Shown: piece by piece, positions 1 through 6,050 of the stretch
Layout: each line of letters begins with the position of its first letter
Position numbering within the stretch: the stretch's first letter is position 1
Source: an uncultured Saprospiraceae bacterium
Lineage (GTDB): Bacteria; Bacteroidota; Bacteroidia; Chitinophagales; Saprospiraceae
DNA: 6,050 nt
Reading direction: 5' to 3'
NCBI GenBank assembly: GCA_937864255.1
Contig: CALMIT010000271.1
Coordinates: 1 to 6,050, forward strand
Position numbers and translations under genes: made by a program
The notes under the pieces: model-generated
What the model saw: only the letters and a program-made list of their open reading frames with translations
What the model was told of the DNA's origin: nothing
The model's database searches: none

Positions 1-27
1 ACGGCTGTCGTCAAAAATTTATAAAAT

Positions 28-44
28 CCGGAAAGAAAATCCGG
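28..44 (-). terminator. Weak candidate terminator after the FKBP gene
   Basis: Just beyond the stop codon of the FKBP gene, CCGGA and TCCGG can pair as a 5-bp, mostly G-C stem around a 7-base loop. On the minus strand it is followed by an AT-rich stretch containing TTTT and, a little further on, TTTTT. The placement is right for an intrinsic terminator, but the stem is short and the T-tract is interrupted. The same bases also form a 9-bp direct repeat (AAAATCCGG at 23-31 and 36-44), so the pairing may be incidental. The rest of positions 1-45 shows nothing else I can assign. Confidence 0.3.
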
Positions 45-45
45 C

Positions 46-966
46 TTATTCAACCCGCAAAATTTTTATGTAAAAAAACAAAGGCGAATGCGGCGGAATA
101 TGAATGCCGTTTTCGAAAATTTCTTCGGGACCAAAAGCCAGACCCGAGGGCACCAGCAACCAGGCTTCGCTTCCCTCATTTAAAAGCAGTAATCCTTCGT
201 CCCAGCCCTCGATTAAATTGTCCTTTCCGAAAATAAATTGATACGGTTCGCCTCTTTTTTTGGTGGAATCAAACATCGTCCCGTCATGCAAATAACTTTC
301 AAACACGGCAGTTACCCGACTCCCCTCTCCTATCGCCTTGCCTTTGCCACGACGTGTCAGGACATAATGCAATCCTGACTTTGCAGCGACCGGCTTCAAT
401 TGCTTTTTTTTCGCAAAATCCTCGATTTTTTCAATGTCTTTTTTTAGTTGTTGCGCCATTTCTTTTTCATAATCCTCTTTTTCCTTCTTTTCCAAATCGA
501 GCATATATTGGTCGTACTCAGCGGGAGCCAGGATTTTTTCCAGTTCCAGTTCATATTTCAGCGGCGCATCGGGCGGCACGACTTCACCGACACCCACCGT
601 GCCGTAGCCCAGAAAAGCCGGAACGAACAGTTTTATCTCGCCATTTTCACCAAGTAGCTGCACGCCCTGATCCAGCGCACGAATAACCTGACGATAGCCC
701 ACCTGAAAAATAAATCCTCCCTTATCCGTTTCATCGAATTTTGTACCGTCCAGCAGGCTGCCTTCGTAATGTACCAGCACATAATCGCCGCGTTTCGGAC
801 GTTTTGAGTTTCCCGCTTTTTCCACCACGTAAAAAAGTCCCTGCTCGGTTTTTTGAGTACTTAGCTTTTCTTTTTGCAAATAATCTTCGATAGCCGCATG
901 CTCGTTTTCCTGAGCAGATATCAAATTTACTTTTACCAATATTAATACAAAAAACAACAGCCGCAT
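46..966 (-). CDS. Exported tandem-domain FKBP-type peptidyl-prolyl cis-trans isomerase
   Basis: This 306-residue protein is predicted to speed cis-trans isomerisation of X-Pro bonds and help fold proteins in the periplasm or outer envelope. Residues 1-18 form a signal peptide (MRLLFFVLILVKVNLISA, then QE) with no lipobox cysteine. FKBP domain 1 spans about 40-146 and domain 2 about 195-306. A Lys/Glu-rich linker at about 150-190 is probably helical or coiled coil. Pocket residues by comparison with FKBP12: domain 1 has Tyr67, Phe77-Asp78, Val94-Ile95 and Tyr121, but Leu98 where FKBP12 has its pocket Trp. Domain 2 keeps Trp255, Phe232-Asp233 and Ile252, but has Phe222 and Phe278 where FKBP12 has Tyr. 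The frame stays open to 1125, inside rlmB. I chose the Met at 966 because it is followed at once by a signal peptide, avoids the overlap and lies behind a possible promoter. Family assignment is firm; substrates are unknown. Confidence 0.93.
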   Translation of the reverse strand: MRLLFFVLILVKVNLISAQENEHAAIEDYLQKEKLSTQKTEQGLFYVVEKAGNSKRPKRGDYVLVHYEGSLLDGTKFDETDKGGFIFQVGYRQVIRALDQGVQLLGENGEIKLFVPAFLGYGTVGVGEVVPPDAPLKYELELEKILAPAEYDQYMLDLEKKEKEDYEKEMAQQLKKDIEKIEDFAKKKQLKPVAAKSGLHYVLTRRGKGKAIGEGSRVTAVFESYLHDGTMFDSTKKRGEPYQFIFGKDNLIEGWDEGLLLLNEGSEAWLLVPSGLAFGPEEIFENGIHIPPHSPLFFYIKILRVE

Positions 967-1010
967 GCTGAAAAATTTTACGGTGATTTCAATAAAAAAA
1001 TTCTCACATA

Positions 1011-1040
1011 CAAAAATGTGTAATTTTTTATACTCCCAAA
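1011..1040 (-). promoter_or_regulatory. Candidate Bacteroidota-type promoter for the FKBP gene
   Basis: On the minus strand, TTTG (1040-1037) is followed after 18 bases by CATTTTTG (1018-1011), one mismatch from the TAnnTTTG -7 element. Transcription would start near 1006, giving a leader of about 40 bases before the chosen start at 966. This is the best promoter match in the 100-base gap after rlmB. It would mean the FKBP gene can be transcribed separately from rlmB, although read-through is also possible. The gap is very AT-rich, so chance matches are likely. A 5-bp inverted repeat (CACAT/ATGTG, 1005-1020) surrounds the -7 element. It could be an operator but is too short to claim. Confidence 0.35.
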
Positions 1041-1066
1041 AAGACGCAGTGATTTTTGAAAAAATC

Positions 1067-1810
1067 TTAACTACCGCGCTGGCGAAGCGCTTCGTAAAGC
1101 ATGATACCGGTGGCAACAGACACATTAAGCGAATCGGTCGTACCTTTTTGCGGAATAATGAAAGTGCCGTCCGCCATTTTTAGCAAGGCGCGGCTCACGC
1201 CTTCGTCTTCAGCGCCGACGATGATGGCGACGGGCGTGGTAAAGTCCAAATCATAAATCATTTTGCCCGATTGCAGGTCGCTCGCCAGTATTTGAATGCC
1301 GGATTGTTGCAGGTACTCAATGGTTTTGACGAGGCTGGGTTCCTTGCAAACCGGAATTTTCATCAAAGCGCCTGCCGAGGTTTTGACGGCGTCGGCGTTG
1401 ATTTGTGCGCTGCCTTTCGTAGGGATTACGATGGCGTGTGCGCCGCAAACTTCCGCCGAACGGGCGATAGCGCCGAAATTGCGCACGTCGGTCACGCCCT
1501 CCAAAATCAGAATGAGCGGATTTTCTCCTTTTTCAAAAATGCCGGGGACGATGTCTTCAATTTTAAAAAACGGGATTTCGGAAACGAAAGCGATGATACC
1601 CTGATGATTGCCAGGAGCAAATTTGGAAAGCCGCTCTTTGGGCACGAACTGCACGGCAAAATTGTGCGTGCGACTAAGCTGGCGGATTTCTTTTTCCAAC
1701 TCGCCGCGCGTGCCCGTTTGCAGCAGTATTTTATCAATCGTTTTGCCGGCTGCGATAGCATCCAAAACCGGGTGCCGACCGAAAATGATATTGGAAAATG
1801 TTTTTTTCAA
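1067..1810 (-). CDS. rlmB: 23S rRNA (guanosine-2'-O-)-methyltransferase RlmB (TrmH family, SPOUT fold)
   Basis: This 247-residue cytoplasmic enzyme is predicted to transfer a methyl group from S-adenosylmethionine to the 2'-hydroxyl of a guanosine in the peptidyl-transferase region of 23S rRNA (G2251 in E. coli). The N-terminal substrate-binding domain (about 1-80) starts with the typical FGRHPVLDAI motif. The SPOUT catalytic domain follows, with all three TrmH-family motifs: motif 1 at 109-118 (VRNFGAIARS, with Asn111 and the catalytic-position Arg117), motif 2 at 197-206 (IVGAEDEGVS) and motif 3 at 219-233 (IPQKGTTDSLNVSVA, with Asn229). The SPOUT trefoil knot is formed by this C-terminal part. 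Length is normal for the family. The start is TTG at 1810: an in-frame TGA lies seven codons upstream at 1831-1829, and no ATG or GTG lies between. The close relative TrmH, a tRNA enzyme, is less likely given the N-terminal domain. Confidence 0.93.
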   Translation of the reverse strand: MKKTFSNIIFGRHPVLDAIAAGKTIDKILLQTGTRGELEKEIRQLSRTHNFAVQFVPKERLSKFAPGNHQGIIAFVSEIPFFKIEDIVPGIFEKGENPLILILEGVTDVRNFGAIARSAEVCGAHAIVIPTKGSAQINADAVKTSAGALMKIPVCKEPSLVKTIEYLQQSGIQILASDLQSGKMIYDLDFTTPVAIIVGAEDEGVSRALLKMADGTFIIPQKGTTDSLNVSVATGIMLYEALRQRGS

Positions 1811-1831
1811 AATGCAGGTCGCTTTTCGTCA

Positions 1832-1864
1832 CAAAGTTGCAAGATAGGTGACGGCGGGGCGAAA
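1832..1864 (-). promoter_or_regulatory. Weak candidate promoter for rlmB
   Basis: On the minus strand, TTTC (1864-1861) is followed after 21 bases by CAACTTTG (1839-1832). Each differs by one base from the Bacteroidota -33 (TTTG) and -7 (TAnnTTTG) elements. The implied transcription start near 1826 leaves a leader of about 16 bases before the TTG start of rlmB. Spacing and position are plausible, but both boxes are imperfect. Confidence 0.22.
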
Positions 1865-1893
1865 GCGCACATTACCGGCCAAAATTTTTTGGA

Positions 1894-1901
1894 TATTTTT
1901 G
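1894..1901 (+). promoter_or_regulatory. Candidate -7 promoter element for the DPP IV-like peptidase
   Basis: TATTTTTG exactly matches the Bacteroidota -7 consensus TAnnTTTG. It lies 16 bases before the peptidase ATG at 1918 and 28 bases before the second in-frame ATG at 1930. No TTTG is present about 20 bases upstream, so the -33 element is missing or divergent. The short leader that would result slightly favours the start at 1930. The match lies in T-rich DNA and could be chance. Confidence 0.22.
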
Positions 1902-1917
1902 GGCATTCTTCACAAAA

Positions 1918-4134
1918 ATGAAATGGACGATGAAATATTTTTTGAATTTGATTTTGCTCTTCGTGTTGGTTTCGGGCAGCGTGGCCCAGCAGCCGATAAC
2001 ACTGGAAGATATTTGGAAAAATTACAAATTCACCCCAAAATCCATCCCCGGTTTTGTTTTTCAAAATGATGGAAAACATTACACGCTGCGCGAAAGCGAC
2101 CAAATCAACCAATACGACCTGACGACCGGAAAAATGACTAAAACGATTTTTAAAGGCGCGGATTTTAAAGACCAAAATGCTTATCCGGGCACTTTAAACA
2201 GCTATGAATTTAGCGCCGACGAATCCAAAATTATGCTGACCACCGAGGAAGAAGCCATCTATCGGCACTCCACCAAATCGCAGTTTTTTATTTACGACGG
2301 AAAATCGGTGAGCAAACTGTATGACGGCGATAAGCAGATGTACGCCACTTTTAATCCCGCCGCCGACAAAGTGGCTTTCGTGTTGAATAACAACTTGTAT
2401 TTCAAGGATTTAAAAACCAACCAGACCAAACAAATCACAACGGACGGCGAGATGAATAAAATCATCAACGGCGCGCTGGATTGGGTTTACGAGGAAGAAT
2501 TTTCTTTTTGGAGGGGTTTTGAATGGTCGCCCGACGGCAAGCGGATTGCTTTTTACAAGTTTGACGAAAGTAAGGTGCCGCAATTTCGCCTCACCAATTA
2601 TTACAATGAGTTGTACCCCGACGAAGTGATTTTTAAATATCCGAAAGTGGGTCAGGTAAATTCCGTCGTCACCGTGTGGGTGTATGATTTGGAAACTGGC
2701 AAAACCACGCAGGTGGAAACAGGCGGCGAAACTGACCAATACATCCCGCGCATCAAATGGACTGCCGACCCGCTGCATCTCTGTGTATACCGACTCAACC
2801 GCCACCAGAATCACCTGGAATTTATGCTGGCTGATGCCAAAACGGGTAAAACAGTGAAACTTTTTGAAGAAAAAAATGCCCGCTACATCTCGGAGGAAAA
2901 TTTTGACAACCTGACTTTTTTAAAAAATGGACGGGAATTTATCTGGACGAGTGAAATGGACGGCTACAGCCATATTTATCTGTACGATTTGAAAGGCAAA
3001 CTGGTGCGCCAACTCACCAAAGGCAACTGGGAGATGACCAAACTGCTCGGCATAGACGAGAAAAACGGGCAGGTGTATTACCAGGCGGCACAGGTGTCGC
3101 CGATGCAGCGCGAACTTTATTCCACCGAGATCAGCACCGGGAAAACCAAAAAAATGAGTACCAAAGCCGGTTGGAACGACGCCATTTTCAGCAGCACTTA
3201 TGATTATTATGTCAATAGTTTTTCTACCATCAATTCGCCGGCAGCATACTCGGTGTACAATCGCAAAGGCGACTTGATCCGCGTCATCGAGGACAATAAA
3301 AAACTCGCCGAAATCCAGGCAGCGTACAATGTGCAGCCTGTCGAATTTTTCAGTTTTGAAACCTCCGATAGCGTGTCGCTCAACGGCTGGATGATCAAGC
3401 CGGTAGATTTTAATCCTGAAAATAAATACCCGGTTTTTATGTATCAGTACGGCGGGCCGGGCAGCCAGCAGGTGATTGACAAGTGGAAAGGACAGGATTA
3501 CTGGTGGTTTCAAATGCTGGCGCAGCAAGGTTTTCTGGTAGCCTGCGTGGACAACCGCGGCACGGGCGGACGTGGCGAAGAATTTAAAAAAATGACTTAC
3601 CAGCAACTCGGACATTACGAAACCATAGACCAGATCGAAGCCGCCAAATACCTCGGCAGTCTGCCTTTCGCCGACCCGAACAGGATCGGGATTTTTGGCT
3701 GGAGCTACGGCGGTTATATGTCCACGCTCGCGCTGCTCAAAGGCAACGACACTTTCAAAGCCGGTATCGCCGTGGCGCCGGTGACCAACTGGAAATGGTA
3801 CGACACCATTTACACCGAGCGCTTCATGCGCACCGAGGAAGAAAATCCTGACGGTTACAGGGAAAATTCACCCATCAATTTTGCCGACCAACTGAAAGGA
3901 AATTACCTGCTGGTGCACGGTATGGGCGACGATAACGTACATTTTCAAAACACGGTGGAAATGGCAAACGCGCTCATTTCCGCGAATAAACAATTCGACA
4001 CTTATTTTTATCCAAATCGCAATCACGGCATTTATGGCGACAACACGCGTCTGCATTTGTACACCAAAATGACCAACTTTTTGCATGAAAAACTGAAAAA
4101 TGATTACAAGCCGGTGGGCGATGTGAGACCTTAG
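1918..4134 (+). CDS. Exported dipeptidyl-peptidase IV-like serine peptidase (family S9B)
   Basis: This 738-residue protein is predicted to remove X-Pro (or X-Ala) dipeptides from peptide N-termini in the periplasm or at the cell surface. The signal peptide is residues 1-23, ending SVA before QQ, with no lipobox. A DPP IV N-terminal beta-propeller spans about 70-460 and an alpha/beta-hydrolase domain about 490-730. The catalytic triad by comparison with human DPP IV is Ser596 (GWSYGGY), Asp671 (GMGDDNVHFQN) and His703 (NRNHGIYG). The propeller carries DWVYEEEF at 188-195; Glu193 and Glu194 match the pair that binds the substrate's free N-terminus and restricts cutting to dipeptides. Tyr511 (YGGPGS) fits the oxyanion hole, and Tyr628, Tyr632 and Asn673 fit the proline pocket and P2 contact. 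The length is ordinary for the family and nothing is missing. The start could also be Met5 at 1930, which keeps the signal peptide. It diverges from rlmB and ends at the shared terminator. Confidence 0.95.
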   Translation: MKWTMKYFLNLILLFVLVSGSVAQQPITLEDIWKNYKFTPKSIPGFVFQNDGKHYTLRESDQINQYDLTTGKMTKTIFKGADFKDQNAYPGTLNSYEFSADESKIMLTTEEEAIYRHSTKSQFFIYDGKSVSKLYDGDKQMYATFNPAADKVAFVLNNNLYFKDLKTNQTKQITTDGEMNKIINGALDWVYEEEFSFWRGFEWSPDGKRIAFYKFDESKVPQFRLTNYYNELYPDEVIFKYPKVGQVNSVVTVWVYDLETGKTTQVETGGETDQYIPRIKWTADPLHLCVYRLNRHQNHLEFMLADAKTGKTVKLFEEKNARYISEENFDNLTFLKNGREFIWTSEMDGYSHIYLYDLKGKLVRQLTKGNWEMTKLLGIDEKNGQVYYQAAQVSPMQRELYSTEISTGKTKKMSTKAGWNDAIFSSTYDYYVNSFSTINSPAAYSVYNRKGDLIRVIEDNKKLAEIQAAYNVQPVEFFSFETSDSVSLNGWMIKPVDFNPENKYPVFMYQYGGPGSQQVIDKWKGQDYWWFQMLAQQGFLVACVDNRGTGGRGEEFKKMTYQQLGHYETIDQIEAAKYLGSLPFADPNRIGIFGWSYGGYMSTLALLKGNDTFKAGIAVAPVTNWKWYDTIYTERFMRTEEENPDGYRENSPINFADQLKGNYLLVHGMGDDNVHFQNTVEMANALISANKQFDTYFYPNRNHGIYGDNTRLHLYTKMTNFLHEKLKNDYKPVGDVRP

Positions 4135-4163
4135 TTTTCAAATTTCAACCGCGTATTTTCCTC

Positions 4164-4210
4164 AAAAAAGCAGCTTCCGGGTTTTGAAAACCCGGAAGCT
4201 GCTTTTTTTT
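4164..4210. terminator. Bidirectional intrinsic terminator between convergent genes
   Basis: A near-perfect inverted repeat is centred on G4186. The G-C-rich core pairs 4170-4183 with 4189-4202, leaving a loop of about 5 bases. It is flanked by six A (4164-4169) and eight T (4203-4210), which extend the symmetry. Read on the plus strand, it is a strong hairpin followed by a T-tract 29 bases or so after the peptidase stop. Read on the minus strand, it lies 6 bases after the GNAT stop and is again followed by T. It should therefore end transcription of both convergent genes. No other feature is visible in 4135-4215. Confidence 0.9.
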
Positions 4211-4215
4211 CGAGG

Positions 4216-5046
4216 CTAAATGCTCATTTCCATTTCATATTGATTGATGTGATTTTCCAAACCTGCGGCAATAATTGCAGAAATCAAATCCTGGCGACGC
4301 GCATCTACATTATTGATTTTGACAGTGCCGCCCACCTGCCTCGCGCCGGCGAAGAGTTTTTGCCAGTTTTCGGGCTTGTTTGTATCAAAAATTTCAAACT
4401 GGGCTAAAAAAGACAAGCGCGGGTTGAAAATAAAAAAGCCGATTTTTTCAGCCTTTTCATCAAAAACTTCATAAAAGCGGCAGTCTTCGCGGGAAAGTTC
4501 AATGGCGCGATCCTGATTGTCCCAAGAATAAAAATAACTGTTGGGATTGGAAAAATTTTTCGTTGCTTCAAAGCTGATCTCCCGCGCTTCCACGCCCGGA
4601 CTCTCCGATTTTATTTCGCCTCTGAAACACCAATAATCGCGCGTTTTTTCAAAGCCGATTCTCTCGTAAACGCGGATGGCGCGGTCGTTTTTTTGCACTA
4701 CTTCGAGCACACATTTTTCGATGCCTCTTTCTTTGAAAAAAGGCAAAGCAAAAGCGTACATTTTATCCACCAACTGCCGGTTTCTGTATTCGGAAATTAC
4801 GCCCGTGCCCGTATTGAAAGCAGTCAGTTTTCCATCGTGCCGGTCAATTCCATTCATGATGAATGCGACCAGTTTTTCATTTTCAAAAACGCCGAAAGAC
4901 AAACTGTAATCCACCCGCGCGAGCTGGAAACGGCCTGCCCAGTAGCTCGTTTCGGTGGGCAGTTGGATGAAATATTCCGAGAAAGCATTTAGAAAACATG
5001 CGACGATGGAATCCAAATCGGTTTGCGCCAGGTTTTTTATTTCCAT
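4216..5046 (-). CDS. GNAT-family N-acetyltransferase-like protein with an extra C-terminal domain
   Basis: This 276-residue protein is probably cytoplasmic, with no signal peptide or membrane segment. Residues 1-143 fit a GNAT acyltransferase domain. The strand before the cofactor loop contains GVISEYRNRQLVDKM (82-96), and motif B is present as NDRAIRVYERIGF (120-132), with Tyr127 at the usual general-acid position. The acetyl-CoA loop is degenerate: the usual R-G-x-G pattern reads R88-N89-R90-Q91, so both glycines are replaced. Residues 150-276 lack a clear motif, but the ending (NNVDARRQDL ... AAGLENHINQYEMEM) resembles the tail of a second, decayed GNAT domain, as in tandem GNAT proteins. 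The start at 5046 is the Met of the GNAT N-terminus (MEIKNLAQTDLDSI). The dnaB stop is only 16 bases upstream on the same strand, so the two are probably co-transcribed. The substrate cannot be inferred, and the protein may bind rather than transfer acyl groups. Confidence 0.8.
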   Translation of the reverse strand: MEIKNLAQTDLDSIVACFLNAFSEYFIQLPTETSYWAGRFQLARVDYSLSFGVFENEKLVAFIMNGIDRHDGKLTAFNTGTGVISEYRNRQLVDKMYAFALPFFKERGIEKCVLEVVQKNDRAIRVYERIGFEKTRDYWCFRGEIKSESPGVEAREISFEATKNFSNPNSYFYSWDNQDRAIELSREDCRFYEVFDEKAEKIGFFIFNPRLSFLAQFEIFDTNKPENWQKLFAGARQVGGTVKINNVDARRQDLISAIIAAGLENHINQYEMEMSI

Positions 5047-5062
5047 TTTTAAAAAATAAACA

Positions 5063-6050
5063 TCAGAAAGGAATATCCTCGTCGTCGTTCATACGCGAAG
5101 GACGCGTGATAATGGTAGAACTCGCGCCCGGGTCGGGTCCGAAATTGGCAAAATTCGGGTCTTCCAGATCAGAAAATTTGGCAAACTCGTTTTTGAATTT
5201 GAGCTTGACTGTGTCCAACGCGCCGTTTCTGTGTTTGGCTACGATGATCTCGGCGATGCCTTTGAGCGAGTTGCCGTTTTCATCTTCATCAATCTGGTAA
5301 TATTCGGGGCGGTAAATGAAGCTCACAATGTCGGCGTCCTGCTCGATGGCGCCGGACTCGCGGAGGTCGGAAAGTTGCGGGCGTTTGCTGCCGCCGCGCA
5401 CTTCCACCTGGCGGCTGAGCTGCGAAAGCGCGATCACCGGTACGCCCAATTCCTTTGCCAGTCCTTTCAAAGCGCGGGAAATCGAGCTGATTTCCTGCTC
5501 GCGGTTGCCACGGTGATTGTCCTGCCCGCCGCTCATCAATTGCAAATAATCAATGATGACCAATTGAATGTCGTGCTGTTTTTTGAGGCGGCGGCACTTG
5601 GCGCGCAACTCAAAAATATTGATACCCGCCGTGTCGTCAATGTAAATCGGCGCGTCGCTCATACGCTCGATTGCCTGGTTGATTTGCTGCCATTCGTAAG
5701 CCTCCAGTTTGCCGTTGCGGAGTTTGGAACTGCTCACCTCGGCTTCCATCGAAACCAGACGCTGCACCAACTGTACGCTCGACATCTCCAGCGAAAAAAC
5801 GACCACGCCTTTGCCAAAATCCAAAGCGGCATTTTTTGCCAGCGTGAGTACGAAACTGGTCTTACCCATACCCGGCCGGGCGGCGAGTACAATGAGGTCG
5901 GATTTTTGCCAGCCGCTGGTGAGGCGGTCAAGTTCTGTAAAGCCGGAAGGTACGCCGGTAAGCCCGTCGGGGCGGTTTTTCAATTCTTCCAACTGTTTGA
6001 TCAACTGGCTGGCGAGCGAGCCCATATTTTTCACCTTTCCTTTCCAGTGC
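5063..6050 (-). CDS. dnaB: Replicative DNA helicase DnaB, C-terminal part (gene continues beyond the window)
   Basis: DnaB is the hexameric, ATP-driven 5'-3' helicase of the replication fork. The reading frame is open to the window edge, so the first roughly 150-180 residues, including the primase-binding N-terminal domain, lie outside. The GTG at 6034 is an internal Val codon, not the start. Numbering from it, the linker and RecA-like ATPase domain show: LTGVPSGFTELDRLTSGW (25-42), Walker A ARPGMGKTS (52-60, Lys58), catalytic-position Glu83 in SLEM, Walker B LVIIDYLQLM (158-167, Asp162), the sensor Gln205 in ALSQLSR, LRESGAIEQDAD (224-235) and Lys267/Arg269 in AKHRNG, matching the arginine finger. 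No intein interrupts the visible part. After about residue 288 the protein becomes polar and flexible-looking and ends in DDEDIPF, similar to the SSB tip. The GNAT gene follows after 16 bases. Phage or plasmid DnaB-like helicases are less likely given the close fit to the chromosomal family. Confidence 0.96.
   Translation of the reverse strand, partial: HWKGKVKNMGSLASQLIKQLEELKNRPDGLTGVPSGFTELDRLTSGWQKSDLIVLAARPGMGKTSFVLTLAKNAALDFGKGVVVFSLEMSSVQLVQRLVSMEAEVSSSKLRNGKLEAYEWQQINQAIERMSDAPIYIDDTAGINIFELRAKCRRLKKQHDIQLVIIDYLQLMSGGQDNHRGNREQEISSISRALKGLAKELGVPVIALSQLSRQVEVRGGSKRPQLSDLRESGAIEQDADIVSFIYRPEYYQIDEDENGNSLKGIAEIIVAKHRNGALDTVKLKFKNEFAKFSDLEDPNFANFGPDPGASSTIITRPSRMNDDEDIPF

Noticed and set aside
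967..1125. In-frame extension of the FKBP gene by 53 codons into the end of rlmB
   Set aside because: The extension places the signal peptide internally, overlaps rlmB by 59 bases and looks like translated AT-rich intergenic DNA. The Met at 966 directly before the signal peptide explains the protein better.
1271..1921. A 216-codon open frame on the plus strand opposite rlmB
   Set aside because: It is antisense to a clearly conserved gene, runs into the divergent intergenic region, and its translation resembles no family I know. It is a codon-use shadow.
2920..3615. A 231-codon open frame on the minus strand opposite the peptidase
   Set aside because: It lies entirely within the conserved propeller and hydrolase region of the peptidase, and its His/Phe-rich translation is typical of an antisense shadow.
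5868..5900. Possible intein at the DnaB Walker A region, a known insertion site
   Set aside because: The ATPase core runs without interruption from the linker through Walker A, Walker B and the arginine finger. No extra protein-splicing domain is present in the visible part.
6032..6034. GTG as the start of a short DnaB-like protein
   Set aside because: The frame continues upstream to the window edge without a stop. The segment corresponds to the interdomain linker of full-length DnaB, so this is an internal Val codon.
1..6050. A defence, toxin-antitoxin, mobile or CRISPR-like system
   Set aside because: All five genes belong to recognisable housekeeping or envelope families. No transposase, integrase, terminal inverted repeats, tRNA or repeat-spacer pattern was seen on either strand.

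Overview
The window most likely comes from the chromosome of a member of the Bacteroidota. The evidence is indirect: the protein sequences look like that phylum, start codons generally lack a Shine-Dalgarno sequence, intergenic DNA is AT-rich, and several upstream regions hold approximate matches to the Bacteroidota promoter (TTTG at -33, TAnnTTTG at -7). I cannot name the genus. The window contains five protein genes, all with recognisable families. I found no RNA gene, mobile element, CRISPR array, prophage or recognisable defence locus.

Layout from left to right. Positions 46-966 (minus) encode an exported protein with two FKBP-type prolyl isomerase domains. Positions 1067-1810 (minus) encode RlmB, a SPOUT-type 23S rRNA 2'-O-methyltransferase that appears to begin at a TTG codon. 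A 107-base divergent intergenic region separates it from an exported dipeptidyl-peptidase IV-like serine peptidase at 1918-4134 (plus), which has an intact catalytic triad. A near-perfect hairpin with T/A tracts on both sides (4164-4210) lies between this peptidase and the convergent gene and probably ends transcription from both. Positions 4216-5046 (minus) encode a GNAT-family protein with a degenerate acetyl-CoA loop and an extra C-terminal half. It lies 16 bases downstream of the replicative helicase gene dnaB (5063-6050, minus), whose 5' part is outside the window.

The genes form no obvious single pathway. Two encode envelope proteins (prolyl isomerase and X-Pro dipeptidyl peptidase, both acting on proline-containing polypeptides outside the cytoplasm). 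Two are core information-processing genes (RlmB and DnaB). The GNAT protein is probably co-transcribed with dnaB. No gene-free stretch reaches 300 bases. The gaps are 1-45, 967-1066, 1811-1917, 4135-4215 and 5047-5062, and each is described where it holds something.

I see no new multi-gene system here. The observation I would follow up first is the C-terminus of DnaB, which ends in an acidic DDEDIPF tip after a flexible-looking linker. This closely resembles the protein-recruiting C-terminal tip of single-stranded DNA-binding protein (SSB).
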